DNA of 64,000 nt from Bacillus infantis (GCF_020171945.1 NZ_JAIVAP010000018.1:1-64000); one strand, 5' to 3'; shown: positions 16,166-24,951, numbered from the stretch's first letter. Notes: generated from the sequence alone by a model not told the origin. Translations and numbers: made by a program.

Positions 16166-16173
16166 TGCGTTCA

Positions 16174-16204
16174 AACACAGAGGTCTCGCCCTCTGTGTTT
16201 TTTT
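16174..16204 (+). terminator. Riboswitch-controlled terminator
   Basis: AACACAGAGG and CCTCTGTGTT enclose a short loop and are followed by eight T, 40 bases before the symporter start. Confidence 0.9.
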
Positions 16205-16243
16205 ATGCTAAAAAACAGATATTTGACTAAGGAGGCTTGCATT

Positions 16244-17467
16244 ATGAAACTATCAACAAAGATTATCATCGCTCTGATTGCGGGGGGCATTGTCGGCTTA
16301 TTATTGAATCTATATTCTCCCGATTTATTTGAAACACTGAATACGTATTTATTCACTCCACTGGGGAAAATATTCCTCAACCTGATCAACATGCTCGTGG
16401 TGCCAATTGTGTTCTTCTCCATCACTCTTGGCACAGCCGGCCTCGGGGATCCTAAAAAGCTCGGAAGGATTGGCCTTAAGACCATCTCTTTCTTCTTGGC
16501 TACTACTTGTATGGCATTAATCATCGGGATCGTCTTCGCGTACATCTTCCAGCCGGGGAATGTCGGGACCTTCGATACCACTGGTGCAGAGTTTGAAGCA
16601 CAGGAAGCTCCGCCTGTATCTGAAACCCTGCTGAATATCATTCCGACAAATCCTATCAAGGCATTTACAGAAGGAAACATGCTTCAGATCATTACATTCT
16701 CTGTTTTCGTCGGCTTTGGTCTTACTATGCTTGGCGAGAAAACCAGAGGCGTCCTGAAGCTGTTTGACCAGGGGAATGAGCTGATGATGTACCTTGTGAA
16801 CCTGATCATGCGTTTTGCGCCATATGGAACCTTCGGCCTGATCGTATCGGCAGTCGGCACCCAGGGAGTTGATGCGATCAAAGCGATGGGGCTGTACATG
16901 GGTGTGGTGCTTGCGGCACTTATCGTCCATACGCTTGTGACGTACGGAGGATCGGTATACTTCCTGGCCAAGCGCAGCCCTATCGAATTCTTCAAGGGAT
17001 TTGCCCCGGCCATGAGCGTGGCCTTCAGTACATCGAGCAGTAATGCCACACTTCCGGTTTCCATGAATGTGGCACAGAAGAACCTGAAGGTCCCTGAATC
17101 GGTGAGCAGTTTTGTTCAGCCGCTTGGTGCGACAATCAATATGGATGGAACAGCGATCATGCAAGGTGTCGCAACCATCTTTATCGCTCAGGTATATGGC
17201 CTTGACCTGACGTTCACGCAGCTAGTGACGGTCGTCCTGACTGCCGTCCTTGCGAGCATCGGTACAGCAGGTGTGCCGGGCGTCGGCCTGATCATGCTGG
17301 CGATGGTCCTTCAGTCTGTTAACCTTCCTGTTGAAGGGATTGCCCTGATCATCGGGATCGACAGGCTTCTGGATATGACCAGAACAGCGGTTAATATTAC
17401 AGGTGATGCTGCTTGTGCAGTCATCGTCGGTGAATCCGAGAAAAAGAAAAACAGGGAATTAACCTGA
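16244..17467 (+). CDS. Dicarboxylate/amino acid:cation symporter (DAACS family)
   Basis: The 407-residue transporter belongs to the glutamate/aspartate:Na+ or H+ symporter family. It shows the family hallmarks: LNLINMLVVPIVFFSI (helix 2), the serine-rich FSTSSSNATLPVS hairpin, NMDGTAI in helix 7, and DRLLDMTRTAVNITGDA in helix 8, which binds substrate and cation. The substrate could be glutamate, aspartate or a C4-dicarboxylate. GGAGG lies eight bases before the ATG at 16244. It is a single-gene transcript controlled by the c-di-AMP riboswitch, which ties uptake to osmotic and potassium signalling. Confidence 0.93.
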   Translation: MKLSTKIIIALIAGGIVGLLLNLYSPDLFETLNTYLFTPLGKIFLNLINMLVVPIVFFSITLGTAGLGDPKKLGRIGLKTISFFLATTCMALIIGIVFAYIFQPGNVGTFDTTGAEFEAQEAPPVSETLLNIIPTNPIKAFTEGNMLQIITFSVFVGFGLTMLGEKTRGVLKLFDQGNELMMYLVNLIMRFAPYGTFGLIVSAVGTQGVDAIKAMGLYMGVVLAALIVHTLVTYGGSVYFLAKRSPIEFFKGFAPAMSVAFSTSSSNATLPVSMNVAQKNLKVPESVSSFVQPLGATINMDGTAIMQGVATIFIAQVYGLDLTFTQLVTVVLTAVLASIGTAGVPGVGLIMLAMVLQSVNLPVEGIALIIGIDRLLDMTRTAVNITGDAACAVIVGESEKKKNRELT

Positions 17468-17481
17468 TAATAGAGTAAAGC

Positions 17482-17514
17482 AAAACACCGTCCGGATAAG
17501 GACGGTGTTTTTTT
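17482..17514. terminator. Terminator after the symporter
   Basis: AAAACACCGTCC pairs with GGACGGTGTTTT. T-runs on both sides allow bidirectional use with the convergent antiporter gene. Confidence 0.9.
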
Positions 17515-17541
17515 AATGGACCGGGTGAACGCGGGACCTTC

Positions 17542-19038
17542 TTAAGCAGTCGGCTCGGCCGCTTCTTCTATTTTTTTCTGCAGGAGAAGCTTTTTGAGCT
17601 GCGGCTTGCTTTTGCGGCTTGCCAGGATATACAGAACATCCCCTGGAAGGATGATGGTGCTGCCGGCCGGTGTGATCAGTTCATCATTGCGGATGATGGC
17701 ATTCACAAGTGCACCTTTTGGAAACGGGATATCAATCAGGGTCTGCCCGATGATCTGGGCATCATCCTCCATTTCGTATTCAATCATCTCTGCATCGGCT
17801 TTTCCGATGGACACAAGCTCAAGCGAATGCATGGGTGTCGTTTTTTTCGGTCCGGTCAGCTTCAGTTTAGCTGCGAGCGCTGTAATCGTTGAGCCTTGTA
17901 TGAGGCAGCTGGTCAGGACGACAAAGAACACGACATTGAAGATCTGCTGGCTTCCCTCGATTCCTGCAAGAAGGGGAAAGGTTGCCAAAACGATAGGGAC
18001 AGCTCCCTTTAATCCTGCCCAGGAAAGGAAGATGAGTTCATTCGTTTTATATCCCATCCTGACGGTAGACAAGAAGACGGCTGCAGGCCTTGCGATCAAT
18101 ATGAGGATCGCAGAGATGGCAATGCCTTTCAGGAAGATATCCAGGCTGAACAGCTCTGAAGGGAACACCAGCAGGCCTAGAATCACAAACATCATGATCT
18201 GCATCATCCAGGCAAATCCTTCAGAAAAACGGAAGATGGTATGCTTGTAGGCAAGCTCCATGTTTCCGATGATAATGGCAGCGATATAGACGGCCAAGAG
18301 TCCGCTTCCGCTTGCAAAGGCTGTAATACCATAGGTTAAGAGTGCAAAGGCTGTGGCAAAAACAGGATAGAGTCCGCCTGAGTCGAGATTGATGCGGTTA
18401 AGGGCAAAGACGGCCAATCTGCCGAAAATCAGGCCAAACAGAAGGCCGATGCTCATCTGGAGGAAAAAGGTTCCGATCAGCGACCAGACGCTTGCTTCCG
18501 GAAGGGTGATCAATTCAATCATGGCGACTGTCAGGAAGACAGCCATCGGGTCATTGGAGCCTGATTCTGCTTCTAAAGTGGCACCGATCCGTTCATCGAT
18601 ATTCTTATCCTTAAGAACTGCGAAAACGGCAGCAGCATCTGTTGATCCGACGATGGCACCGAATAAAATCGATTCGAGCCAGCCTGTCCCCAGAATGAAC
18701 TTCGCTGCGGCTGCGACGATTCCGGATGTGAGGATGACGCCGAGGGTGGCGAGTGACAAGGATGGGAGGACGACAGGGCGCAGTGTTTGCCACTTAGTCT
18801 GCAGGCCGCCCTCAAACAGGATAATGATTAAAGCAAGGACACCGATCATCTGGGCTGTGCTGGCATTGTCGAAATAAATGATTCCCAGTACGTCACTGCC
18901 CATCAGCATCCCGACTGCCATAAACAGCACGAGGGAAGGAACGCCGAGGCGTGAGGAGAACTTAGTCGTCAGCACGCCGGTAATGAACAGGATGGCCGCA
19001 AGCAGGATGAATGTATCTGTATGCAAAACATTAATCAT
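17542..19038 (-). CDS. Potassium/proton antiporter (CPA family) with C-terminal RCK_C domain
   Basis: The 498-residue protein has about 12 membrane helices typical of Na+(K+)/H+ exchangers, with FGAIVGSTDAAAVF and AESGSNDPMAVFLT as ion-path motifs. A cytosolic RCK_C (TrkA_C) domain covers about residues 405-485 (for example IIGQTLIDIPFPKGALVNAI). It fits the NhaP2/CvrA-type K+/H+ antiporters. In Staphylococcus aureus a related antiporter, CpaA, binds c-di-AMP through this domain; the same here is inference. AAGGAG precedes the ATG. It is probably co-transcribed with the recombinase gene 17 bases upstream. Confidence 0.92.
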   Translation of the reverse strand: MINVLHTDTFILLAAILFITGVLTTKFSSRLGVPSLVLFMAVGMLMGSDVLGIIYFDNASTAQMIGVLALIIILFEGGLQTKWQTLRPVVLPSLSLATLGVILTSGIVAAAAKFILGTGWLESILFGAIVGSTDAAAVFAVLKDKNIDERIGATLEAESGSNDPMAVFLTVAMIELITLPEASVWSLIGTFFLQMSIGLLFGLIFGRLAVFALNRINLDSGGLYPVFATAFALLTYGITAFASGSGLLAVYIAAIIIGNMELAYKHTIFRFSEGFAWMMQIMMFVILGLLVFPSELFSLDIFLKGIAISAILILIARPAAVFLSTVRMGYKTNELIFLSWAGLKGAVPIVLATFPLLAGIEGSQQIFNVVFFVVLTSCLIQGSTITALAAKLKLTGPKKTTPMHSLELVSIGKADAEMIEYEMEDDAQIIGQTLIDIPFPKGALVNAIIRNDELITPAGSTIILPGDVLYILASRKSKPQLKKLLLQKKIEEAAEPTA

Positions 19039-19055
19039 TGATATCAGCTCCTTTT

Positions 19056-19613
19056 CTATAAATTGATGTCGAGAGTGACAGATGGAGGATTCTTAGGTGA
19101 AATTCCCAGATAGCTATAGGTTTCTGAAGGGGAGGATTGCTGGAGCCTCTTTTGAATGAGCGACACGGCAATGCCTTTTGAATAAGCATGATAGCCAAAG
19201 GTTTTTCTTAGTGTGTGTGTGCCGACAGGCTCTTCAATGCCGGCGGCCTGGGCAGCCTCATTAATGATCCGGTACGCCTGTACTCTCGTGATTGAATTTT
19301 TGGACTTCCTTGACTTAAAGAGCGGGTCTTCCCAGTTGAGGCCATTCTCCTGGATGCATGTGTGGAGGGCTTCACGGACCTGCAGATTGAAATAGATAGG
19401 GGGAAAGCAAGCTTCAGAGGTATGCAGATAGGAAAGGATATTTCCGCTTTCATCTGCTGCGTCCTTTACCTGCAGGTGAAGCAGGTCATTGATGCGTATT
19501 CCGGTGTTGATGCCAAGCAAAAACAAGCAATAGTCGCGGGAAGAGCGGGATTGGAGCCATTCCTTCATCATCAGGATCTTTTGTTTGTCAGTTATTGCAC
19601 CGACTGTTTTCAT
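19056..19613 (-). CDS. Small tyrosine recombinase (site-specific integrase)
   Basis: The 185-residue protein is a catalytic-domain-only tyrosine recombinase. The active residues are recognisable: Arg in NTGIRINDLL (near 38), His-x-x-Arg in THTLRKTFGYH (near 133), and the nucleophilic Tyr near the end (TYSYLGIS). It lacks the N-terminal core-binding domain of Xer and phage integrases. The ribosome site GGAGGTGATT is a near-perfect anti-SD match, and TATAAT lies upstream. I see no attachment-site repeats or other mobile genes, so it is not clearly part of an element. It ends 17 bases before the antiporter start. Confidence 0.9.
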   Translation of the reverse strand: MKTVGAITDKQKILMMKEWLQSRSSRDYCLFLLGINTGIRINDLLHLQVKDAADESGNILSYLHTSEACFPPIYFNLQVREALHTCIQENGLNWEDPLFKSRKSKNSITRVQAYRIINEAAQAAGIEEPVGTHTLRKTFGYHAYSKGIAVSLIQKRLQQSSPSETYSYLGISPKNPPSVTLDINL

Positions 19614-19790
19614 TTAATCACCTCCAATGTAACTTAATCCTATTATAGCATATGGTTATGTAACATGAAAAAGACTAGCATCACGTAGGGCTTAGATTAA
19701 AGTCTTTTTATCCTGAAAAAACATGAAATGGCAAAGTGATTTTGTTACGATAGAAAGAAAACAGCCCGGCTTATAATCAATGGAGGAACT

Positions 19791-20234
19791 ATGTTAAAGA
19801 AGCTTATTATGCCTATTATTTATATAAGTGAGTGGGTGGTGTTTTTTTATGCTGTCCTCTTTATGATTGTTTTTAATCTAACTTATTACGTAAACATGGT
19901 CATAATTGATATGCCTTGGGAAGAACGTACCTCCCTGCCTTTTATAAAGACTGTGCTTATCATGACAGGTGCATGCATGGTTTGTTTCCTTTATATCAAA
20001 TACGTGAAAGGAAGAAGGATCTATAAGTATGTAAAAGATATCCTTTGGGGTATTCTGTTTGGAGTAAATGGCCTGCTGTGTATCCTTTTGCTGGGTATAA
20101 GCCTTATTTTTGAGCTGCCTATCAATGAACGGGTTCTGCTGGTATTGGCCTTCATTGCAAGTGCAGGATTTTTTTTGCGGTGTATCAGAAGCCTGTTGCT
20201 TTCTTATATAGAACGCCCTTTTTCATCCAGGTAA
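19791..20234 (+). CDS. Hypothetical four-helix membrane protein
   Basis: The 147-residue protein has four hydrophobic segments (about residues 10-33, 50-66, 83-107 and 115-133), with a basic KGRRIYKYVK loop in the middle. TGGAGGAACT lies directly before the ATG, and a TATAAT-like promoter is close. I do not recognise the family. It stands alone, divergent from the recombinase gene. Confidence 0.7.
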   Translation: MLKKLIMPIIYISEWVVFFYAVLFMIVFNLTYYVNMVIIDMPWEERTSLPFIKTVLIMTGACMVCFLYIKYVKGRRIYKYVKDILWGILFGVNGLLCILLLGISLIFELPINERVLLVLAFIASAGFFLRCIRSLLLSYIERPFSSR

Positions 20235-20269
20235 CAGTACAGCCAACATGGTGATCAGGACCATATAAT

Positions 20270-20299
20270 AAGCGCATGGATGTTAACATCCATGCGCTT
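20270..20299. terminator. Convergent hairpin
   Basis: AAGCGCATGGATG and CATCCATGCGCTT form a 13-base stem between two convergent genes. T-runs are weak, so the terminator role is inferred. Confidence 0.6.
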
Positions 20300-20342
20300 G
20301 TGAATACTTTGATAACAGGGAATATCCCCATTTAAAAGCCTT

Positions 20343-21389
20343 TTATAAGAATTTCACACATACAGGGTAAGGAACTGAAACATCCTTCTGCAGCAGGGAT
20401 AGCCTGCCGCTTTGTGCGTCACGGGCAAACAAAGTGAGGTTTCCGGTTTCCTGGTTGGAGGCAACGATATATCTTTCTGAAGGATCGAGCACAAAGTCGC
20501 GCGGCCAGTTTCCTTCAGTTGAAGTATGTTCGATGAAATCCAGCTTGCCGGTTTCTTCATTTACAGAGTACACGGCAATGCTGTCATGTCCGCGGTTTGC
20601 GGCATAGACAAAGCGGCCGTCAGAAGAGATATGGATGGCGCTTCCCTGGTTATTTTCCCGGAATGTTTCAGGGATGGCCGGTACTGTCTGCATTACCTTG
20701 AAGCTGCCGTCATTGGGGCTGTATTCGAGCACAATCACCTCGGAGCTCAGCTCTGTCATCACATAGGCAATATTCCTTTCCGGGTGGAAAACAAGATGCC
20801 GCGGCCCGCTGCCAGGCTTTACATCCAGTTTGGCCGCTTCCTTCAGCTGCCCTTCATTTAATTCATAGGTAATGATTTCATCTGTCCCCAGGTCAACGGC
20901 GGCAATATAATTCTCATCTGGCGTAAAGCCTGCATAATGGGCATGCGGCTTTTCCTGGCGGTCAGCATTTGGGCCTGAACCCTCATGCTGGGCGACCGAA
21001 GAAGCAGAAAGAAGAGAACCGTCTCCTGTCAGACCGTATGTTTCAATCGTACCTTTATGGTAATTGGCTGTCACTGCAAGGCTTGACTCTTTATTTACGC
21101 TGATATGGCATGGGGACGCACCCTCAGACAACCGGCGGTTCAGTTCTGTAAGCCCGCTGCCATCACTGATGGAGAACGCGGCAGCGCCGCCCTGCGTCCC
21201 TTCCTTTACGACAGAATAAAGGCGGGTTTTATCTTCGCTGATTGTCACATATGTAGGGTTTTCAAGCTCTGCGGCGAGCTTGACGTTTTCAATCCTGCCG
21301 TTTTCTGTATTCAATTCAAAAGAATAGATGCCTTTGCTGTCGCCTTTTGTATAGGTGCCGATAAATCCGGAAAAATTATGGTCCTTCAT
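20343..21389 (-). CDS. pgl: Lactonase family protein (6-phosphogluconolactonase-like, YkgB type)
   Basis: The 348-residue protein is a seven-bladed beta-propeller lactonase with repeating blades such as PTYVTISEDKTRLYSV, PCHISVNKESSLAVTA, PRHLVFHPERNIAYV and WPRDFVLDPSERYIVA. Such proteins (Pgl/YkgB in B. subtilis) hydrolyse 6-phosphogluconolactone in the pentose phosphate pathway. Length and spacing agree. I take the ATG at 21389, preceded by AAAGGAG; the frame upstream of it starts inside the ribosome-site region. It is monocistronic with a TATAAT-like -10 box on the minus strand near 21424. Confidence 0.9.
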   Translation of the reverse strand: MKDHNFSGFIGTYTKGDSKGIYSFELNTENGRIENVKLAAELENPTYVTISEDKTRLYSVVKEGTQGGAAAFSISDGSGLTELNRRLSEGASPCHISVNKESSLAVTANYHKGTIETYGLTGDGSLLSASSVAQHEGSGPNADRQEKPHAHYAGFTPDENYIAAVDLGTDEIITYELNEGQLKEAAKLDVKPGSGPRHLVFHPERNIAYVMTELSSEVIVLEYSPNDGSFKVMQTVPAIPETFRENNQGSAIHISSDGRFVYAANRGHDSIAVYSVNEETGKLDFIEHTSTEGNWPRDFVLDPSERYIVASNQETGNLTLFARDAQSGRLSLLQKDVSVPYPVCVKFL

Positions 21390-21464
21390 TACTATTTCTC
21401 CTTTCAACATGCGGATTGCCTCTATTATATCATGAACCTTTTCAGTGTATTCAGCAGGATGAAA

Positions 21465-21502
21465 AAGCCAAAGGACCTGGCGGGTAGCCTGCCAGGTCCT
21501 TG
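21465..21502 (-). terminator. Terminator after the general stress protein gene
   Basis: AAGGACCTGGC pairs with GCCAGGTCCTT, followed on the minus strand by GGCTTTTTC. Confidence 0.85.
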
Positions 21503-21518
21503 TTGGCCAGCTGAGCCC

Positions 21519-22334
21519 TTATCCTTTAGGATAGTCTGAATTTGGCTGGCGCGGGTCAGTATAATCGCGGTTCACTTCATCTCTAAGCCTGTCTTCATCT
21601 GCAAATGGATTGCTTACCACCTTATCGCTGAGAGGGGTGTTTGGATCTATATTTTCATCCGTATACAGGCGGTTTTGATCATTGTGGTCCTGGAATGCAT
21701 TTTCGCCTTTATCCAGTTCGCCCGGGTTTAGCGGATCGACTAGATAGTCGTCATACCTATCTTCCTGGTCCGTTGCGCGGATAGCTGTATTCCTGTCTGT
21801 TGTGCCTACGAAATCTTCATCAGTGCGGCGGGCGTCATTGACAGCTCCTCCGGTGAAGATCGTTTCATCATCTGTCAGGCGGTCGCGGTTCCGGTCATCG
21901 GGATCGACCAGGATCAGGATTCTTCCTTCTTTTACCTCTGCTTCATAACGGTTGGCCTCCTCTTCCGGGATGCCCATGCCGATCAATGCGCCTGCAAGTC
22001 CGCCTGCCCCGGCGCCAACCGCTGCCCCGGTTAGTGTTGCAGCAATCGGACCTGCCGCAACGATCGGTCCAATTCCAGGGATTGCAAGGGCGCCGATGCC
22101 CACGAGCAGCCCTGTGAGCCCGCCCAATGCTCCGCCGGCAGCAGCGCCAGCCGCAAGGCCTTCCTCTGTCTTCGTCCCGGTTTCCTCGCTCACAGCATCA
22201 AGATCATCACGGTTCTTGCTGATGACCGAAATGTCTTCAGCCCGGTAGCCTTCCGCCTTCAGCCGTTCAATTGTTTCAACCGCTTCATCCTCTGTTGCAT
22301 ATGAGCCCACTACACGCTTATTATCATCTGCCAT
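21519..22334 (-). CDS. General stress protein with YflT-type N-terminal domain
   Basis: The 271-residue protein begins with the general stress protein 17M/YflT domain (KRVVGSYATEDEAVETIERL). A Gly/Ala-rich helical hairpin of the glycine-zipper type (about residues 63-123) follows, and then a long charged tail rich in Asp, Asn and Arg. Proteins of this kind are strongly induced by SigB in Bacillus; no enzymatic role is known. I choose the second ATG (22334) because GGAGG is seven bases before it and only one base before the first. The SigB-like promoter upstream supports stress control. Confidence 0.88.
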   Translation of the reverse strand: MADDNKRVVGSYATEDEAVETIERLKAEGYRAEDISVISKNRDDLDAVSEETGTKTEEGLAAGAAAGGALGGLTGLLVGIGALAIPGIGPIVAAGPIAATLTGAAVGAGAGGLAGALIGMGIPEEEANRYEAEVKEGRILILVDPDDRNRDRLTDDETIFTGGAVNDARRTDEDFVGTTDRNTAIRATDQEDRYDDYLVDPLNPGELDKGENAFQDHNDQNRLYTDENIDPNTPLSDKVVSNPFADEDRLRDEVNRDYTDPRQPNSDYPKG

Positions 22335-22378
22335 GTTCATTCCTCCTTAATCGTTTAAAAATGTTTCTACTAGAGTAC

Positions 22379-22405
22379 ATACCCTCAGGTGAAAATGGCC
22401 TAAAC
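22379..22405 (-). promoter_or_regulatory. SigB-type promoter of the general stress gene
   Basis: On the minus strand GTTTAG (22400-22405) and GGGTAT (22379-22384) are 15 bases apart, matching the SigB consensus of GTTTAA and GGGTAT. Confidence 0.75.
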
Positions 22406-22468
22406 CTCAGCCGGCCTGTAATATATGTCACAAAGTGCCTCCATGCCGGGGTTCAGATGAGGTCTGCG

Positions 22469-22496
22469 TTGCAATACTGCACGGAAATGCTATGAT
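22469..22496 (+). promoter_or_regulatory. SigA promoter of the RsbR-like gene
   Basis: TTGCAA and TATGAT are separated by 16 bases. Confidence 0.6.
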
Positions 22497-22533
22497 ATAA
22501 TTGTCAGACTCTTTCATGGGAGAAGGGATTGCA

Positions 22534-23376
22534 TTGAGGAACGAATTGCTTAAGATTGGCACAAGAATAGTAGAGAGCAAAGAGCAGCTCGTCAATCACA
22601 TATTTGAACGGGAATGCCCTTTCTATAAGGAAAAGCTTAAGAAATCGACTGTTGCCAGAAATCAGATAGCTGAATGGCGCAAAGCCTTGATTCAGATCCT
22701 GGGTGAATCATTATATACGGATCAGGAGGAAAGCGGGCGCAAAATTGAAAAATGGGCCCGTGAAACAGGAGAAACTGCGATAGAAAACGGCGTTCCCCTG
22801 GACGAATCCCTGCGTGTGCTGTCCCTGTTCAGATCGGTTATTTGGGACGTTTTCACTGAGGAGCTGGAGAAAAATCAATTTGCTGCAGTCACGATGTTAG
22901 ATGTCAGCAAAATCATCAACCCGCTCCTGGATGAGGTCGCGTATATATTCAGCAATATTTACATGAACTACAGCACAAGGAAAATAGAAGTAGCCCGGAC
23001 TGCCCTGCAGGAGCTGTCCGTTCCGGTCGTCCCGATTTCAGCGGATATTGCCGTTCTTCCGCTCGTTGGGGAAGTGGATACAGAGCGTGCAAAATTCATT
23101 ATGGAAAAATGCCTGAAAAACAGCTCAGAGCTTCAATTAAAGCAGCTGTTCATTGATGTTTCCGGCGTACCAATGATAGATACGATGGTTGCCCATAATC
23201 TGTTTCAGATTGTAAAATCATTAAACCTGATCGGCGTGAAGGCAACTATGACCGGAATACGGCCGGAAATCGCCCAGACGATCGTGGCTCTCGGAATAGA
23301 ATTCCGGGACATCCCGACAAGGGCAAATCTTAAGCAGGCGCTGATGGCAGCAGGATTCGAGCAAACTAAAAGATGA
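22534..23376 (+). CDS. RsbR-family stressosome protein (STAS domain)
   Basis: The 280-residue protein has an N-terminal non-heme globin-like domain and a C-terminal STAS domain (about residues 160-280). The STAS part contains VSGVPMIDTMVAH and MTGIRPEIAQTIV, the two segments whose threonines are phosphorylated by RsbT in RsbR (T171 and T205 in B. subtilis). Paralogues of RsbR form the stressosome that senses stress for SigB. I choose the TTG at 22534 because GGAGAAGGGA lies before it; an upstream ATG has no ribosome site. It diverges from the SigB-promoted stress gene. Confidence 0.9.
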   Translation: MRNELLKIGTRIVESKEQLVNHIFERECPFYKEKLKKSTVARNQIAEWRKALIQILGESLYTDQEESGRKIEKWARETGETAIENGVPLDESLRVLSLFRSVIWDVFTEELEKNQFAAVTMLDVSKIINPLLDEVAYIFSNIYMNYSTRKIEVARTALQELSVPVVPISADIAVLPLVGEVDTERAKFIMEKCLKNSSELQLKQLFIDVSGVPMIDTMVAHNLFQIVKSLNLIGVKATMTGIRPEIAQTIVALGIEFRDIPTRANLKQALMAAGFEQTKR

Positions 23377-23494
23377 TATTTGTGTGAAACTTATATACAA
23401 ATGAGGAACTAACTGAATTTAAAGTGATACACTAATCATATACAGTTGAAGGGAAATCTATTAAGCAGCCTTCTGCAAAAGCGGGGAGTCGAAC

Positions 23495-23689
23495 ATGAAG
23501 CTGGGATTAATCATCGTTATAGCCATTATCATTCTTTCTTTAATTTTTACCCTTATGCTGGCCGGCAAAAGTGATGCTGACTACTCAAAGTCAGCCAGGA
23601 AAAATACGGTCAACCTGACTGTGATTTATGCAGTAGTCATTCTGCTTTCTATTGTCGCACTGGGTGTTTATATAAAATGGGGAATCTAA
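23495..23689 (+). CDS. Small two-helix membrane protein
   Basis: The 64-residue protein has helices at residues 4-22 and 42-60, linked by AGKSDADYSKSARKNTVNLT. It resembles a small Bacillus protein that some annotation pipelines call 'BshB3 potential contributor to bacillithiol synthesis', a name I would not rely on. GGGGAG precedes the ATG. The stop codon abuts the terminator. Confidence 0.7.
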   Translation: MKLGLIIVIAIIILSLIFTLMLAGKSDADYSKSARKNTVNLTVIYAVVILLSIVALGVYIKWGI

Positions 23690-23720
23690 AAAAGTGAAGC
23701 GGTGCACGCTTCACTTTTTT
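23688..23720. terminator. Terminator after the small membrane protein
   Basis: AAAAAAGTGAAGC and GCTTCACTTTTTT surround a short loop; the element is symmetric and can act in both directions. Confidence 0.9.
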
Positions 23721-23757
23721 ACAAGATAATAAAGTATATTTTTTGCACTTCGATTAC

Positions 23758-23934
23758 TGTCTAGCTCCAGCGCCTACCCCCTCGAGGTCACAAGCCAATC
23801 CTGCCAAAAAGGCAAAGAACGCCTTCTCGGCAGGATCGTCTTGAGGCCCCCAGGATGGGGGGCATGCAGACGTTGCCACAGGACGTGGCGTTTTTAGTCT
23901 GCGTTCCTTTAGGGAGCAAGGCGCTTACGCTTTT
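23758..23934. repeat. Dispersed structured intergenic repeat, copy 1
   Basis: A 177-base element that starts TCTAGCTCCAGCGCCT and ends AAGGCGCTTACGC, so its ends are inverted (AGCGCCT/AGGCGCT). Inside are GGCAAAGAACGCC and nested stems such as ATCCTGCC/GGCAGGAT. A diverged second copy lies at 28887-29021. Similar sequences are common between genes in Bacillaceae. No protein is encoded. Confidence 0.75.
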
Positions 23935-23935
23935 C

Positions 23936-24076
23936 TTAATTGGCTGCCTGCCATTGTCTCTGCACCTGTTCCTGTGCAAGGCGGGCAATTTCCTCTTCTT
24001 GAGTCCCTCTATGTGCGATTACATTTGTCATATAGTTTTTTCCGCCGTGATTAACGGTTACAGTTACTTGTACCAT
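23936..24076 (-). CDS. BA3454-family small stress-response protein
   Basis: The 46-residue protein starts MVQVTVTVNHGGKNYMTNVI and ends in the helix QEEEIARLAQEQVQRQW. This beta-hairpin plus helix pattern agrees with the BA3454 family of tiny Bacillus proteins reported as stress-response proteins. AAAGGA lies about ten bases before the ATG. The gene ends directly against the dispersed repeat. Confidence 0.75.
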   Translation of the reverse strand: MVQVTVTVNHGGKNYMTNVIAHRGTQEEEIARLAQEQVQRQWQAAN

Positions 24077-24170
24077 GCTTTTTTATTCCTTTCTTAATGA
24101 TATTTTAATATAGTGATACCATTTTAAAAGGAAAATGAAACCTGTTTGCATAAATTATTGACCCATTCTA

Positions 24171-24896
24171 TCACTTAGAATGGAAGGGGCATTTCCCTTC
24201 GATTGGCTTGATGTCATCGCCGATGAAGTATTGCTTCCATTCCCGATGCTCAGGGTCCCCGTAATGGCTGATATTTGGGTGCTTTGGCAGTCCATCCCAC
24301 TTTTCCACTCGTTCCCTGACTTTTTCCCTGGACATGATTCCTCCTTTAGAAGTGCCTTCAAGTCCCTCAAAGATTCTCCGCGGCTGGAATCCCAGCACAA
24401 GACTGTTACCTAGATCCCTTGTTTTCCGCTGTTTATAGGCTGGCGCGTTTCCAAATACAAAGAATGGCTCTTCGGCAAAAGAGAATGCCCATAGATGGTG
24501 GTCCGGGTCCTCAGGATAATCTTTAGGCCAAGGTTTTTCATCCTGATCATGAAGATACTGGAGGATGTTCCAGAAATATTCGCGGTAGTAAGGGATATCC
24601 TTCTCTTCTTTTTCCGGCTCCACAAAAACAAACAAGCCATGGCGGATAAGCTTTGGGGCATCAAATAGGTCAATGAACTCTTCCAGCGCCTTCGGAAGCT
24701 GTGACCAGTCATCCTGTGAAATATACGCATAGCGCAGCTCTCCGCGGTTTTCAGCAGTCATGCCGAAATAGCAGGGGAAGGTCTTGTCTGTGACGGTTTG
24801 ATGGAAGGTCTTATATTCTTCTATGACCCATGCAGGCACAATGTCAGGGTTGGTCATATCTTCTTTTTTCAGCAATGCTTTTTGGATTGTTTTCAT
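24171..24896 (-). CDS. YqcI/YcgG family protein
   Basis: The 241-residue protein matches the YqcI/YcgG family: a conserved FPCYFGM near residue 40, FVEPEKEEKDIPYY, then HLWAFSFAEEPFFVFGNAP and a closing GKCPFH. The function is unknown; some members are linked to metabolite oxidation by genomic context. AGGAGAGC precedes the ATG. It lies 91 bases downstream of the mechanosensitive channel gene on the same strand, with a hairpin between, so separate transcription is likely. Confidence 0.88.
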   Translation of the reverse strand: MKTIQKALLKKEDMTNPDIVPAWVIEEYKTFHQTVTDKTFPCYFGMTAENRGELRYAYISQDDWSQLPKALEEFIDLFDAPKLIRHGLFVFVEPEKEEKDIPYYREYFWNILQYLHDQDEKPWPKDYPEDPDHHLWAFSFAEEPFFVFGNAPAYKQRKTRDLGNSLVLGFQPRRIFEGLEGTSKGGIMSREKVRERVEKWDGLPKHPNISHYGDPEHREWKQYFIGDDIKPIEGKCPFHSK

Positions 24897-24920
24897 AATC
24901 AGCTCTCCTAAAATGATTTT

Positions 24921-24951
24921 TAGAAGCCGGCTTCCCGCAGGAGGCCGGCTT
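24921..24951 (-). terminator. Hairpin downstream of the channel gene
   Basis: GAAGCCGGC and GCCGGCTTC form a perfect nine-base stem between two minus-strand genes. The following T-run is poor, so terminator strength is uncertain. Confidence 0.55.

Noticed and set aside
19056-20234. Integrative element bounded by the tyrosine recombinase
   Set aside because: No excisionase, replication or conjugation genes, no tRNA target and no direct repeats were found around it.
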